Below, in pieces: positions 1 through 10,132 of a DNA stretch of 64,000 bases. Under the pieces are notes generated by a model. That model was not told the DNA's origin and did no database searches. It worked only from the letters and a program-made list of their open reading frames with translations. Numbering within the stretch: the stretch's first letter is position 1; each line of letters begins with the position of its first letter. The DNA lies in NCBI RefSeq assembly GCF_020740795.1, contig NC_067294.1, forward strand, positions 6,572,001 through 6,636,000. The letters run 5' to 3'. The position numbers and the translations under genes were made by a program. The DNA comes from Apus apus. Taxonomy: Eukaryota; Chordata; Aves; Apodiformes; Apodidae.

Positions 1-2723
1 GGTCTGAGCTCTGCCCTGAAAAGATGTCCACAGAGCTGAGATAGGAGAAGTTATCATAGCTTTAGTGTCCTTTGTAAGTGCACTAAAAAAAACTTATCAT
101 GTTTTCCAGCTGTGTTGTATTTTCTGCCTGAACTATCGGCCTGCCCAGCTTGCTGGGTCCCAGATTACTTTGCCCACTGGGTCACCAAAGAGGTCCAGAC
201 ATTCATCCTGAGGTGTCAGGGCAGGACAGCAAGCTGAGAAGTTGCCACATCCCATCTGGAAGAGCAGCCTGCATCTCCAGTAGGCAGGTACCATCTGCAA
301 AGTGCTGCCCTGAGGGTGATGTGAGCCTGGACACAAAGGGTTAAGTGTGTTGTCCTTCAACACATCACAGGTGGTGAAAGGGAGGTGGGAGGTGAGGGGG
401 TTGCTGGGGAAGGATTATAAAGCTCCCCAGAGCAGTAAGCAGAGCTGGGTCAGCCTCAGGTCTGCTGGAACTCCTGCAGGTGGGTGCTGATCCACTGTAA
501 ATCCTTGTTACAAGCTGGTTCCCCACCTGGAGAGGGATGAGGTCAACCCTGCTTCAGACTGCAAGGTAAGACATGAGGGGGCTATTATGGAGAGTCTGAC
601 TGATGGGCCTGTTATCCTGAGGTGGTACAAGCTGAGACAAGCTTTCTGTTTATCAGTTCTCTGCAAATAAAAGTGTTGGAGTATTTGTGAAGTGCTTCTG
701 TAGGTTGTGTGGAGTGAACTGGTCAGCTGGGCTGTTCCCTGAGGGGTGCTGAGATATGGAGGTAGCAACTGAGCTGCTTTGGAGCCTGGTGGGTTAACTG
801 TAGGTGGTGAAAGGTATCTGAGGAGGTAGGAGAGAGTTTAAAACCTGAGGTGTTGCTTGGCTGGAATGGTATTGATAGTTTGTATTTGGTGTTGGTAATC
901 AGCAGTGCTGGGAGGTAGGTGGGTTTGAGGGACCTCCTGTTCTGGTAACAGTGAGATTCTCTCTCCTGTTGCTGCAAGAAGTGCTTTCTTAAAACTGCTT
1001 ATTCTCAGGAGAGGTGTGTGGTGTGGCAGAGGAGCTAGCTGGAGACATTTTGAAGGTATGATTTTGACCATATAACTATTGGTTTAAACACACCAAACCA
1101 CCAGGTTGCTACAAGGTATTCTCAGTGGTTTGTTCCTACTGTTGTGTTTCAGTTGTCTGAACTGCTTGTTTCACTCTGTATCACTTGGGTTCCAGTAGAA
1201 GCTATGGCATGAGCCATCCTGGGTTTTTTTCTAGTACTACTGCAGAAAAAAAGGCTTCATTGTCTCATATCAAAGGAACTTTGATTCCTGTTGTCCAGAA
1301 TCTCAACTGTAGCTCCCTCAGAAGTTACCAGAAAAGCTGTAGATGACTTGTATGGACTGGTCTCTGGAGGCTCCTGAAGAGGAGACAAGGCTAGTTCCCC
1401 TTAAGACTCTGGGCTTCCTTTCTGTTGAGACTGGCTGGGAGCTGCAGGTTAAGAGGTGAAAACAACCCAATGATGTTCTCTGCTAGAGTTTTGCTCACAA
1501 GGCAGCTGTAGTTTCATGTTGTGTAGGTGATAGGAACAGCTCATAAGAGGATGTCTCCATCTTCCCTTTTACCAGCTCCACTTGCCAACTGCCCATTCCC
1601 TTCCCTATAATGGTTTTTGTTCCTCAGCTGAGCTGTGAGACTGCAAACTGGGGCTCTGGGGCAAGAGTGACCAGGATATAAGCAAGCATTGGCATCAGGA
1701 ATGAGGACTATTTTAGTGTTGCTGTCACATCACAGCCTTCAACCACACCCCTTCAAGACCTCTGATTCATCCAGCTGCTTGAATGAGAAGTGATGTGGAA
1801 AGGCTGATGCTGGGGAGTGGACACACATTTTTGAAAGCTGCTTCATAGACTGGGAAGCTCTTGGTCTTGTGTTAGCTTGACACTGGCAGGTTTTTGTCTC
1901 CTGAATGCTGTTTACATCCCTGTTTTAGAGAAGCCAATAATTTAGTATGAGTTGGCAATAATTGTAGAGCACTCTGAGTCTCTCAAACTACAATGTAACT
2001 AGTCAGCTAATAGCTGCTGAAATCCCTTTCTATGTAATGCTTAGGTACCTTGGAGAGATGAAATAGATATTCTTTGTTCTTTGTTAAAGTTTTATGGTAA
2101 GAGCTTCGTTTTTTGGCTCAAAGCCTGCTTTTTGTCATTCTGGGGAAAAATTTACGAAACTGAAGCTCAGTTTTTTAAAGCTATTTGTGCATCTTAAAAA
2201 GCACATTTTCAATGTTAACTTGAAGTCCTGAAAAATGAGTCTGCTGTTTGCTTCTGTTGAGCAATTGACAGTGGCCAAGGAGGGAGGGTTTTAAGTGTCC
2301 TACTCACAGTTCCTCCAAGGACATCATGCTTCTGTCATGCTTTTACTTAAGGCTTTGCTGTTGTCATGCTGCAGTATTGTACCAGTAAAGTCTCCCAGTA
2401 TAGTCTGGGAACACTTACTGGCTCAGGCAGGGGCTGAGCAAGCTCAAAGCCATGTTGGGTTAGGATGATGCTGATTATTACTAGTAGGGCTTGCTGAGCA
2501 CCAGCTGCATGCCATGGTAACATTGCTAAATGGTTTTGATTTGTGTCATTTCTGTGCCTGAGCTGGTAGAGATCCCAGGCCTGCCCCTAATCTGTGTCAT
2601 GTGGATCATGCCCTTTATTGCAGTTCAGAAAACATCAACAATGTGCAGTTCTGCCAAAAAACCACGTTTGCTCTGTGATGGCTCTATTTGATTTGGATGG
2701 GATATCAAGAAAAGTTGCTTTAC
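1..2723. other. Intergenic, no gene recognised
   Basis: Only short scattered ORFs (under 90 codons), none resembling a protein. A TATAAAG sits at 416-422, followed about 60 bases later by a CAG|GTGGGT donor-like sequence (480-481). That pair could mark a non-coding transcript, but nothing else supports it. Confidence 0.6.
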
Positions 2724-2904
2724 TGAAAGGGTTGTCAGGCACTGAATAGGCTGCTCAGTTAAGTGGTGGAGTCACCATCCCTGGGGGTATTTAAGACGTG
2801 TAGCTGTGGTGCTGAGGGACATGGGTTAGTGGGGACTGGGTAGTGCTAGATTAACAGTTGGAGCTGATGATCTTAAAGGTCTTTTCCAACCAAAATTTCA
2901 TTAG
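2724..2904 (+). mobile_element. CR1 LINE, 3' UTR tail
   Basis: This follows the consensus avian CR1 3' end: a GGTTGTCAGGCACTG start, then GTGGTGGAGTCACCATCCCT, GAGGGACATGG, and finally GATGATCTTAAAGGTCTTTT and CCAACC. The terminal ATTCTRTG octamers are lost or mutated. CR1 copies are normally 5' truncated like this one. It is moderately diverged. Confidence 0.85.
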
Positions 2905-5900
2905 TGGAGTCAAGCTCAGAAATAAGAAGGTGGAGGAGAGCATCCAACTTCGAGCAGATCTTCCCTCCCAGAGCTCTGGGTGAGTGTGATCTTTCCACTG
3001 AGGCTTCGGTGATGCTGAGTTGCTTTTCCGGGTGATGCCACAGAGTGGCTGCTTTGACAGATGGCAGTGAATTGATGGCTTAAAAGGGATCACTGCAGAA
3101 AAAAAGTGACATCTAGAAATGTTTTATTTTCTTCCTGAGCTTTCCTCATTTTGGACCTTGATTCCCTGCTTTGAAAGATGAGTCATGTCACTTTATGCAG
3201 GGTACTCAGAAAATAATCTAAGATTTTCTGGGGTCTTCAGTTAGGGTTCAGCTTTATGGCATTGTTCATTTTCAGAGTCCCTCTGGCTATTTGAACTTGG
3301 CCCTGACTGCTGTCAGCAGCAATTGGCAAGAGACTATTATCTACAGCTATAATCTGTTCCTTGTCAGCAGAGCATTAGCAGACAGAGGGTTTCTCAATTC
3401 CTGCTTTGCATAAATGCTTTCTTGGAACTCCTGGAAGTATTTTTCCACCTCTCAGTGTCATTTAGGCAAGGTGTCTTTGCATATCCTTCTGTGGAGCTCT
3501 GATCTCTGTTAGGTTTCACGTAGTTTGTGGTGGTAGGTGAGGGGAATAAAAGCTCTAGAGCTTCCCAAAGAGAACTTATGCTCCATGATAGAGAATAAAT
3601 AGAAGGAAATGTGTTCAAAACTCTTCAGCTGAGAACTGTTTGCAATGACTTTGCAATTTTGGCTTCTACCATGATCTCTTGTTTCTTTACTGCCCTCCTA
3701 CTTCTTGTGGTATCCTGCCCCAGCAAAAAAAAAAAAAAAGATTGATAGACAGATTTCCCAAGCCCTTAAGCTGTAATGAAAGAAGCCAGAGCTGACCAGG
3801 GTCATGCCTTAAGTTGCCACAATGTATACTCTGAAACTGTGTACTGGAGTCAACCATATAGAAGTAAAGAAACAAAACTGTTTGCATTTCTAGGAAAAGA
3901 AACTGAAACACTCCTGCAAACACACCTGCAATCAGCTCTATAATGCAGCTACCACTGGACAGAAGGCAGGAGCAGTGCAAGGTTCACTGGACATAGTTTG
4001 ACAACACAGGATATTTTTCTTGTGTACTTCATTGTGAAATGTGTTTCTGAAACTGCGTCAGGACTTCTGGGCTACGCTTTGAGTATTTCTATCTTAGTGC
4101 AGTGATTGAATAGCAGTAACAAAATAAGAAGAGAAGCAGATGGTAGTACAGAAATATCCTTGGTTTATTCAGATGAACCCAGAAGAATGAATATCCTAAT
4201 GACTGGATGCTACATGTTTTTAAGCATATAGGTTAGTCACCACTGAATATTTTGTCTGTTCAGAGTATATAAGCCTTTAAACATAGACTATTGTTGTTAC
4301 AGCTGTTTGGGTTGAAAGTATTGTTATAAAAGGTTTAGTAGCCTCTATTAGTAGGACTGAATTGATGGGAGATTCTGTTCATGACTAATTTAAATGAAGC
4401 TGCACTTAGTCGAGTAACCTCAAAGTGATACCTGTTTTTTTCTTAGTATTTTTTCTTCTGTGAGGAAAATCTTTAATTCTGTTTGTGTTATGCACAGGCT
4501 AACATGAGAGTGATCATCTTTTGCAGCTTCATAATATATGCTTAAATTGCTTTGTCTACTACCTGTACTTTTTTGAATGGCAAGGTTTTGAAGTGTGATC
4601 TGTTCAGTTATAAAAAAAAATTAAAAAATCCTTCAGCTGGCAAGAGGAAAACATAGTCTTCTAAGGTCAAGGTTTCTATCAAAAATAGCATGTGAAAGTG
4701 TTACTGCGTACACATGGTGTTTGTAAGTTTATCTCCAACATTCTGTAAGCAACTTACTCCAAGTAATTCCAGAGCTCTTGGAAGTGAACTTGCACTGTAG
4801 GCATCCATGTAAATCCTCTGGTGGGAACGAAATTTGTGAATGAAGCTTAATTAAGGGCAGGATTTTCAGGTAGGGTTTTCACTGCTCTGCTCAGCACATC
4901 TACTCCCTGTTAGTGCTATGCAAGTCCTATATGAAACAGGAATGAAATCTAACCATGGCAGGAGCTGGTTAGCTGGTCAACGTCAGGGGCTAAAGCCACT
5001 GCTAGGGAGTGGTTTCAATGGTCAAAACACTCAAAGTAGCATCAATTTGCATGGTTCTCTATTACCACATCAATGTTTAGCTACGAATCCTTTCTGTGAG
5101 CTCAGGTGGGACATGTTTGTGCAGCAGCAATGTGAACCAGAAGGAATATCTGTTGTATTTTTAAGGGGAAACAATGAGGTTATCTCTTATTCTGGATTCA
5201 CTCCTAGTCACAGTCACATCATTCCTTTGGTAATACTGGCAGAACTAGAGGGGTTGGCATGCTCAAAATGTGTTGTAAGGAGTGAGTGATGGGTAATAAG
5301 GAGCAACACTGACTTAAATCAGTGTTTGTTATAATCTGAGGTTTTTACTTTTAATAGTGAAATCTACAAATTTGGACTCTCTTTAAAAAAAAAAAGCCTG
5401 TGTAATGTGGCTATTACTTTGGCAGAATGTATCATAGCAGGGTTAATCTTGTTGCAAACACATTCTCTGGGTGCTTGTTAATTAGCTGGAAAAAATCTGC
5501 TCTGTTACAGGCAACCATGATGCTCCATCAGTGGTATTTCATGGGGGTAACTGGAGCAGAGGAAGACTTGCTTCTTGTCTCTATGAAAATTGCAAAATCC
5601 ACAAGCAGAATAATGTTGAGTCTGTGCCTCTGCATGGTTGTTTCCTTCATCTGGGTAGTGTCTTGTTCCATTTTTTTTTTTGGTAGCAATGTTCCTCTGC
5701 TACTGTTGCTAAGCTTTGCACTCTGGAAAGAATAAGAAACATGAGGAATGACTTGTCATTCAATAGCACTAATAGCAACTGAAGAGAATGATTTGTTATT
5801 CACATAATTATTTAAGAGTACAACACTGAGCAATTTGATAAGCTAATTCCTACAGGGAATAATGAGTTGAAAACTCAAGCTTTTTGGAACTGAATTTTAT

Positions 5901-6084
5901 TTTTAGATATATCTATAGAGCTGTAGAGCTCTAAAGTACAGCCCACTTTGCACAATGGTTTCAGCTTAGGCTTTCTGAGTTTGTCATAATGTAACATTGT
6001 AATGGTAATATAGGTTGTAGAGATCAAGTCAGATCTCAGTTACATGTCTATTATTATTGTCTCCAAATAATGCCTGTGAACCCA
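2905..6084. other. Intergenic, no gene recognised
   Basis: AT-rich unique sequence. Two ORFs above 100 codons (4918-5289, 123 codons; 5427-5735, 102 codons) show no domain, signal or family resemblance and no splice or promoter context, and are read as chance. The second is rich in hydrophobic residues because of T-rich DNA. Confidence 0.6.
3725..3739 (+). repeat. Poly-A run (15 A)
   Basis: An uninterrupted run. The upstream sequence does not resemble a retroposon I know, so it may be simple sequence. Confidence 0.85.
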
Positions 6085-6360
6085 TAAGCTTCAGTGGATT
6101 TGGTCAAGAGGAATTACTATGGATCCACTGAAGGGGAGTCATGCTTGACCAATCTGATAGCCTTATATGATGGTATAACTACATGGATGGATGAGGAGAG
6201 GGCAGTTGATGTGATCTACTTCAACCTCAGCAAGGCTTTTAACACTGTCTCCTATGGCATACTTACAACAAACTTGAAGTGTGCATTGGACGATTGGGTA
6301 GTGAAATGGATTGGGAACTGGCTGAAGGACAAAGCCCAGAGTTGTAGTCAGTGGGGCTGA
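6085..6360 (+). mobile_element. CR1 LINE fragment, reverse-transcriptase part of ORF2
   Basis: From 6094 the frame reads ESCLTNLIALYDGITTWMDEER followed by VDVIYFNLSKAFNTVS and WVVKWIGNWLKDKAQ. These match the CR1 reverse-transcriptase region around motif A (family form ...VYLDFSKAFDTVSH...). The frame is open for 88 codons, but both aspartates of the LDFSKAFD motif have become asparagine, so the fragment is catalytically dead. It is 5' and 3' truncated. The LTR begins about 235 bases downstream on the opposite strand. It is an inactive fossil. Confidence 0.85.
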
Positions 6361-6371
6361 CCCTGCAATTT

Positions 6372-6397
6372 CAATCACAGTTTCAATCCTGTGATTG
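6372..6397. repeat. Short hairpin, 9-bp perfect stem
   Basis: CAATCACAG and CTGTGATTG are separated by an 8-base loop. It lies in the 235-base spacer (6361-6594) between the CR1 fragment and the LTR. I see nothing else in that spacer. Confidence 0.6.
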
Positions 6398-6823
6398 CTG
6401 CAGAGGTTGCTCTGATTCAGTGTTCAGTCTGGGAGCAAACAGCTTTGCTTGGGGAATGGGGGTTGGTAGGAGGCACTGGTGGATTTGGTTCTCTCATAAA
6501 TGCTCAAGTAGTGACACTTCCCCCCTGAATGGGAGGGAAACCTGGAAAATACCCTGTAGAAATATCAAATTAGATTAAAAGCACTAATACATTTTGTCGC
6601 AAGCCGGTACCGGGGGGCTACCGGCTGTCAGGATACTTTTGCGACTCCCCCTCCCGATGTGGAGGGGTTTGTGAATGAGCCCGAGGGTCACACGCGGCGC
6701 TGCCTCTCACGGAGCAACGGCCGCCTCGGGACCGTGTTTCCGGGTGGTAGCTAGAAAGCACCCCCACCCCACCCCGCTCAGAAATTGCCTCTAAAGCCAA
6801 GATTTACTCCACAAACTAATAGG

Positions 6824-6829
6824 TTTATT
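6824..6829 (-). terminator. Polyadenylation signal of the solo LTR
   Basis: AATAAA on the minus strand, inside a short AT-rich island of the otherwise GC-rich element. A GT-rich stretch follows (GTTTGTGGAG, then GGGGTGGGGTGGGGGTG), as expected of a poly(A) downstream element. Confidence 0.5.
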
Positions 6830-7047
6830 AAGGGTTAACACAAACCGAGGGATGATGTTTAGGGACAATGCAGGTGTGAATGGGTACCAGGGATATCAAT
6901 ATGTATGTGGTGAGAAAGTGTCCTTTAGTGAGGCAATGCAAAGGTGCTTTTAAGGGAGAGGATTAAGGACCAAAGGGAGGAGGGAAAGAAACCCGACGCC
7001 GGTCCTCCTTAAGAGGTCGCGCTGTGTGTGCAAGTATGAGGAAAAGA

Positions 7048-7062
7048 GTGTGTGTGTGTGTG
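7048..7062 (+). repeat. (GT)n short run inside the LTR
   Basis: About seven uninterrupted GT units within the transcribed part of the LTR; (AC)n when read on the LTR strand. Confidence 0.9.
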
Positions 7063-7395
7063 AGGTGATGTTACCCTCCGGCGACTTGTCCAGCGTCGGT
7101 CGGTGGCCGGAAGGCAGGACGGCAGGTCCGTGGTGTCGGAGGGGCAGCCTCTCGGCAGTGGGTGCAGCGCCCGTTGGTTTCCTCTCCAGCGGCAGCAACA
7201 CGGGGAGGGGGCTCCGGCCCCGACCCCAGGGCTCGGGACCCCGGCACGCTCGGCGCTGAGGCTCAGGCTGGACCCGGGGCAGGCAGGCAGGCAGGGTCCC
7301 AGCACCAGTGTCAGCAGCAGGGGGGTGTCCCAGGCAGAAAGCGTCGGAACGGGCCTCAGGGAGGAGGGAAGGGCCCACCTGCTGCCCTCGCCACC

Positions 7396-7402
7396 TTTTA
7401 TA
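7396..7402 (-). promoter_or_regulatory. TATA box of the solo LTR
   Basis: TATAAAA on the minus strand, flanked by GC-rich sequence. An ATTGG/CCAAT-type motif lies about 45 bases upstream (7444-7448). The spacing is normal for a retroviral U3 promoter. It would direct transcription leftwards, away from GRIA1. Confidence 0.55.
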
Positions 7403-7627
7403 CCCCCTGACCCACCGGTCCAGTCAGTGTCACTGTCCGGAGCCAATGAGTGTCCATGAGCCCCACTTCAAGGCAGTGACTGCCAGGGGCACAGGATGGC
7501 TTGTCGTCCATCCTTTCTGTCCCGGACCACAGCTGTTGTTTTGGGTTCAGTTGTCCTTGAGAAGCAAGTCTGTTTTAGTTCGTTAGCTGGGGATAATCAG
7601 GAGAGGCCTTTGCTGGCTTAAAAGACA

Positions 7628-10105
7628 TTTTGTTTAGACTTATGTGGGGAAGAAAAGAACAGTTTCCCACACATTTGTACAAGAGTATTTTAGGATTTAC
7701 AGGAAAAGTCCTGAAGATACCACTGGAATGAGAGTTTTTGTTAACTTTGTACTGAAATTTGTCTTTCATGGTGGGGTTAAAACAAGTTTTTAACTAATAT
7801 TTTCAAAAAAAAATACGAAGTGTATGGGCAATGAATCTATTAAAAGTTTTTATAGTTGATTCATACTTAAATTTGTTAGTGAAATAACATGATTGGAGTT
7901 CCCTGTGGCTAATGCAATCTTGCAGTGGGAGTGTCCCAGGAATGTATCTGCCAGGCAGGATGCAGGGCACACCCTTTTCCTTTGAAAAGGGATGAAGGAG
8001 TCAGTAGCTTTGTAGCTGCTTTTGGCTCCTCTTTGATCCTTATGCATAGGTATAGAAACTAATTGCCACCAGAAGCTGAAGGATTTGGAGGTTTCTAGCA
8101 TGTGTATCTGCAGGAGATGCAAGCTATCACTACTGACTTTAACATTTAATGGTGCATTGACATTGAAAGTTGAAATAAGCGTTGAAGCTTCCAGGGGTGC
8201 AGGTTTATATTTAGACTCAACTTACAGAGGAGCCCTAAGGCTGCCTTCGATTCCAAACTTGCCATCTCCTCAGTCAAAGAAACTGCAAGTGTGTCCTGTG
8301 GCATAGCTGGAAGCCTTTTTCTCAAAGCAGGAAGTACCCCAAGGACCCAAAACATTCAGCATCTTTTAAAGCTACTCATAGTCTCCCTTCTGGCTGCTCC
8401 AGTTTCAGTATAAACACATGAGCTAATTGGGGAATATCAGGCTCCTTAGGAAGAATGTCATCCCTTAAATATCATGTGTGTTTTTTAAGCTCAGGCTCTG
8501 TCCATACTAGCCAAATTGCTGTCAAATTTCTGTCCTGTCCTGCTGTCAAAGTGCTGGTCAAAAGAGTTTGCACAGCAACAGTTCAGATAGGAGACTTTTC
8601 TGTTGTCATCAGAGCCTCTGGGGAGTCTTAACACACGGGGATCTTGTCCAGGCACAGAGCAGGCATGGCACTTGTGGTGCTTTGGAAGGAAAACTGAGCT
8701 TTGCCGTGTTGGGTGGCTGCTCCACCAAGTGCTGCCAAGTCGCTGTGCCATGAGCAGCCACTGGAGGACTTCACTTTGCTGCCATCCAGCTCATTAGCTT
8801 TCAGTAGCTCACACATGTTTATTTATATAAACTAAACCTGTGAAAACAAGACAGTATGTCAAAGTCAAGTTACTTGGTGTGACTCTCCTCCTTCAGCAGG
8901 AAAAGATGGGCCTACTGTACTCATTCATCTCCTTCTCGTTCACTGCAAAGTAACACAATTAGCAGTGAGAAAATGCTGCCAATCCAATGAATAATCTTGG
9001 AGATCTCTGAGCAGTTAAGCATGTTAATTAAATTGACATTGCAGCAGGAGTTTGCTGGTAGCCTGCTAACTCAATCTTTTGGAAGAGTGTTTCTTTCCCT
9101 ACACAGTGCTCAAAGACTTCCCAAGTCTGTACTGATTTGGCCAGATTCTTTGCTGCCTTCCAATGACTCTTTTTGTTTCAGGGGAGCTGTTCTTCACAAC
9201 TTTAATCAGAAGCAGGCATCCATGACTTCCATGCATTTTTTCCTGTTCATGGGCACATGTGATACTCTGTGGTATTTACTGTAGAATCTCTTGCTTGTAC
9301 AAACTGCTCCTTTGAATGCCTTTCTCCCTATTTTGATAACTGAGATTCTAGGTACAACTCAAACTTTGTAGGCTTTTTGACAATTATCTGAGACCAGTTG
9401 TCTAGATTTTTATCTTTTCATTAATATTGACAGAAATCATGCCATACAATGCTGAATAGTCTCTGCTGCCATCACAACTACTCTCTATGTTCAACTGTTG
9501 TTTACCTCCAGCTGAATAAAGATAGGCCCTTCAGATCTTGCTTTAAAAATATTGGTGCTTGTGTTCTGTGTTTGCAGGAACTCGCATCACTTGCACTTTG
9601 CCTTGAATGAACCTGATGTGGATGTAAGGCTGTGTTCTGGCTTATGGGTGATAAATGCATGTAACATGATTCGGTAGTATAAATCAGAAGTAGCTTTTTG
9701 GAGGTCAAAACCACAATAAAGCCATTCCAGTGCAAGAAGAGGGAGGAATTAAAACAGTCAACTTAAAACTATTCTGTAGAGGCCTTACATTGTAAGATTT
9801 TCAGTGAATATTTGAAGCAGTAATTACCTGGTGGTCCCTCCCTGGTGTGGATGTTCACAGTAGGTCAGCATCAGGGCATTTTTCTTGGAAGGTTTGGGTT
9901 TGCCAGGTCTTCAGCTGACTCTCCCTGCTTCTCTGCCCTGGTATTGCCACCTTCGCAAGAAGACAGATCACATCCCCACTGGTCACTGCTAGTGAGTGTC
10001 TGATTATTGGGAGTGGAAAAGAGGTAGGACTGATCATTGCACCCCAGGATGTTACAGTGAAACCCTTTATTGCTTTGTTTTAAAGGCTACTGGAACAAGC
10101 TTATT
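7628..10105. other. Intergenic, no gene recognised
   Basis: Unique sequence to the right of the LTR. It has one small hairpin near 7980 and no ORF of 100 codons or more. I see no repeat family in it. Confidence 0.6.
7972..7991. repeat. Small hairpin, 8-bp stem with 4-base loop
   Basis: CCCTTTTC and GAAAAGGG surround CTTT. It is not followed by anything that suggests a terminator or RNA gene; probably chance. Confidence 0.45.
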
Positions 10106-10132
10106 GGGGGGGGGGGGAGGGGGTAGGCAGGG
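10106..10132 (+). repeat. G-rich tract, G-quadruplex-prone
   Basis: Twelve consecutive Gs, then A, five Gs, TAGGCA and GGG, followed by further G pairs and a GGGGG near 10147. Long G runs with short spacers can fold into a quadruplex and are prone to sequencing error. Confidence 0.8.

Larger units (their letters stand above)
6595..7627 (-). mobile_element. Solo LTR of an endogenous retrovirus, antisense
   Basis: On the minus strand this block has LTR order. A U3 contains CCAAT-context sequence (7444-7448) and a TATAAAA box (7396-7402). A long GC-rich transcribed part follows, then an AATAAA signal (6824-6829), then U5 ending GCGACA. The ends are imperfect inverted repeats: TGTCGCAAGCC on the left and GGCTTAAAAGACA on the right. 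CpG density is far above the flanks. No primer-binding site, gag, pol or env follows on the inside edge, and no second LTR occurs in the window, so I call it solo. A clean target-site duplication is not visible: the flanks are ATTT and TTTT. The right (U3) boundary is therefore the less certain one. Short ORFs inside it are by-products of GC-rich sequence. The family is not assigned. Confidence 0.7.

Noticed and set aside
4918-5289. 123-codon + strand ORF
   Set aside because: No domain, signal or homologue recognised, no exon boundaries or promoter. The length is within chance for the window.
6950-7446. Overlapping 142- and 145-codon minus-strand ORFs in the LTR
   Set aside because: They are Arg/Pro/Gly/Ala-rich shadows of GC-rich LTR sequence in two overlapping frames. 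They are not gag, pol or env and have no conserved motif.
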